From assembly GCA_905214615.1 (NCBI GenBank), contig CAJMMX010000021.1, positions 1 through 31,785 of the forward strand: a DNA stretch of 31,785 nucleotides, in the 5' to 3' direction. Every line of letters starts with the position of its first letter. Positions within the stretch are counted from its first letter, which is position 1. This document shows positions 31,767 through 31,785 of the stretch, one piece after another. Source of the stretch: an uncultured bacterium. Lineage in GTDB: Bacteria; Actinomycetota; Coriobacteriia; Coriobacteriales; Coriobacteriaceae. The translations under genes and the position numbers were made by a program. The notes under the pieces are model-generated. The model was given only the letters and a program-made list of their open reading frames with translations. It searched no databases and had not been told where the DNA came from.

Positions 31767-31785
31767 AAATCGATACATCAAAAAC

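Overview
The window is a high-GC, densely coded bacterial chromosome segment. The likely source is a Coriobacteriia actinobacterium close to Collinsella. This rests on the gene mix, the strong AGGAG-type ribosome binding sites, the G/C-rich codon use and the small palindromic intergenic repeats. It is an inference from style and content, not a database match. No rRNA, tRNA, CRISPR array, complete insertion sequence or prophage is visible. The left edge cuts a gene.

Layout. 1-627 is the C-terminal part of a sortase-anchored surface protein. 835-1500 is an alpha/beta-hydrolase, convergent with a minus-strand block at 1561-6122 that is transcribed as HAD phosphatase, LysR regulator, MetE-like cobalamin-independent methyltransferase and uracil permease. 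6291-8324 is a thiamine salvage operon under a TPP riboswitch (thiM, a thiamine-binding protein, thiE). A patatin phospholipase lies at 8499-9368. 9693-14067 holds two tandem, paralogous cyclic-di-GMP proteins: one GGDEF-PAS-GGDEF*-GGDEF*-EAL and one GGDEF-PAS-GGDEF*, where * marks a degenerate domain. 14068-15006 is an A/T-richer scar with a small membrane protein and a fragment of an IS30-type transposase. 15007-17901 carries a flavoprotein, an ArsC/Spx-fold protein without its cysteine, a CobW-type GTPase and TrmL.

17931-24445 is a minus-strand run: GNAT acetyltransferase, a TetM-like translation GTPase, an Orc1/Cdc6-like ATPase, and a short UvrA without the UvrB-binding region. The last two are almost continuous. 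24522-27370 contains a small zinc-knuckle protein, RsmJ, an unlisted 47-residue membrane peptide, a four-helix membrane protein and RlmA. 27615-31766 contains a MATE exporter, a LysR regulator divergent from an EamA exporter, and uracil-DNA glycosylase.

How the parts fit. The methionine-type regulator and its putative operator give a regulated sulfur-amino-acid unit. The TPP switch controls thiazole salvage and coupling; no thiD or thiC is seen here. Three rRNA/tRNA methyltransferases (TrmL, RsmJ, RlmA) and the TetM-like factor act on the translation machinery. Four families of palindromic repeat sit in the intergenic gaps. One family donates the stop codon to two unrelated genes. Another has two inverted copies placed just upstream of both -10-like hexamers of a divergent promoter pair. 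These repeats, and the ATPase-UvrA pair with its 10-bp iterated promoter, are the most unusual content.
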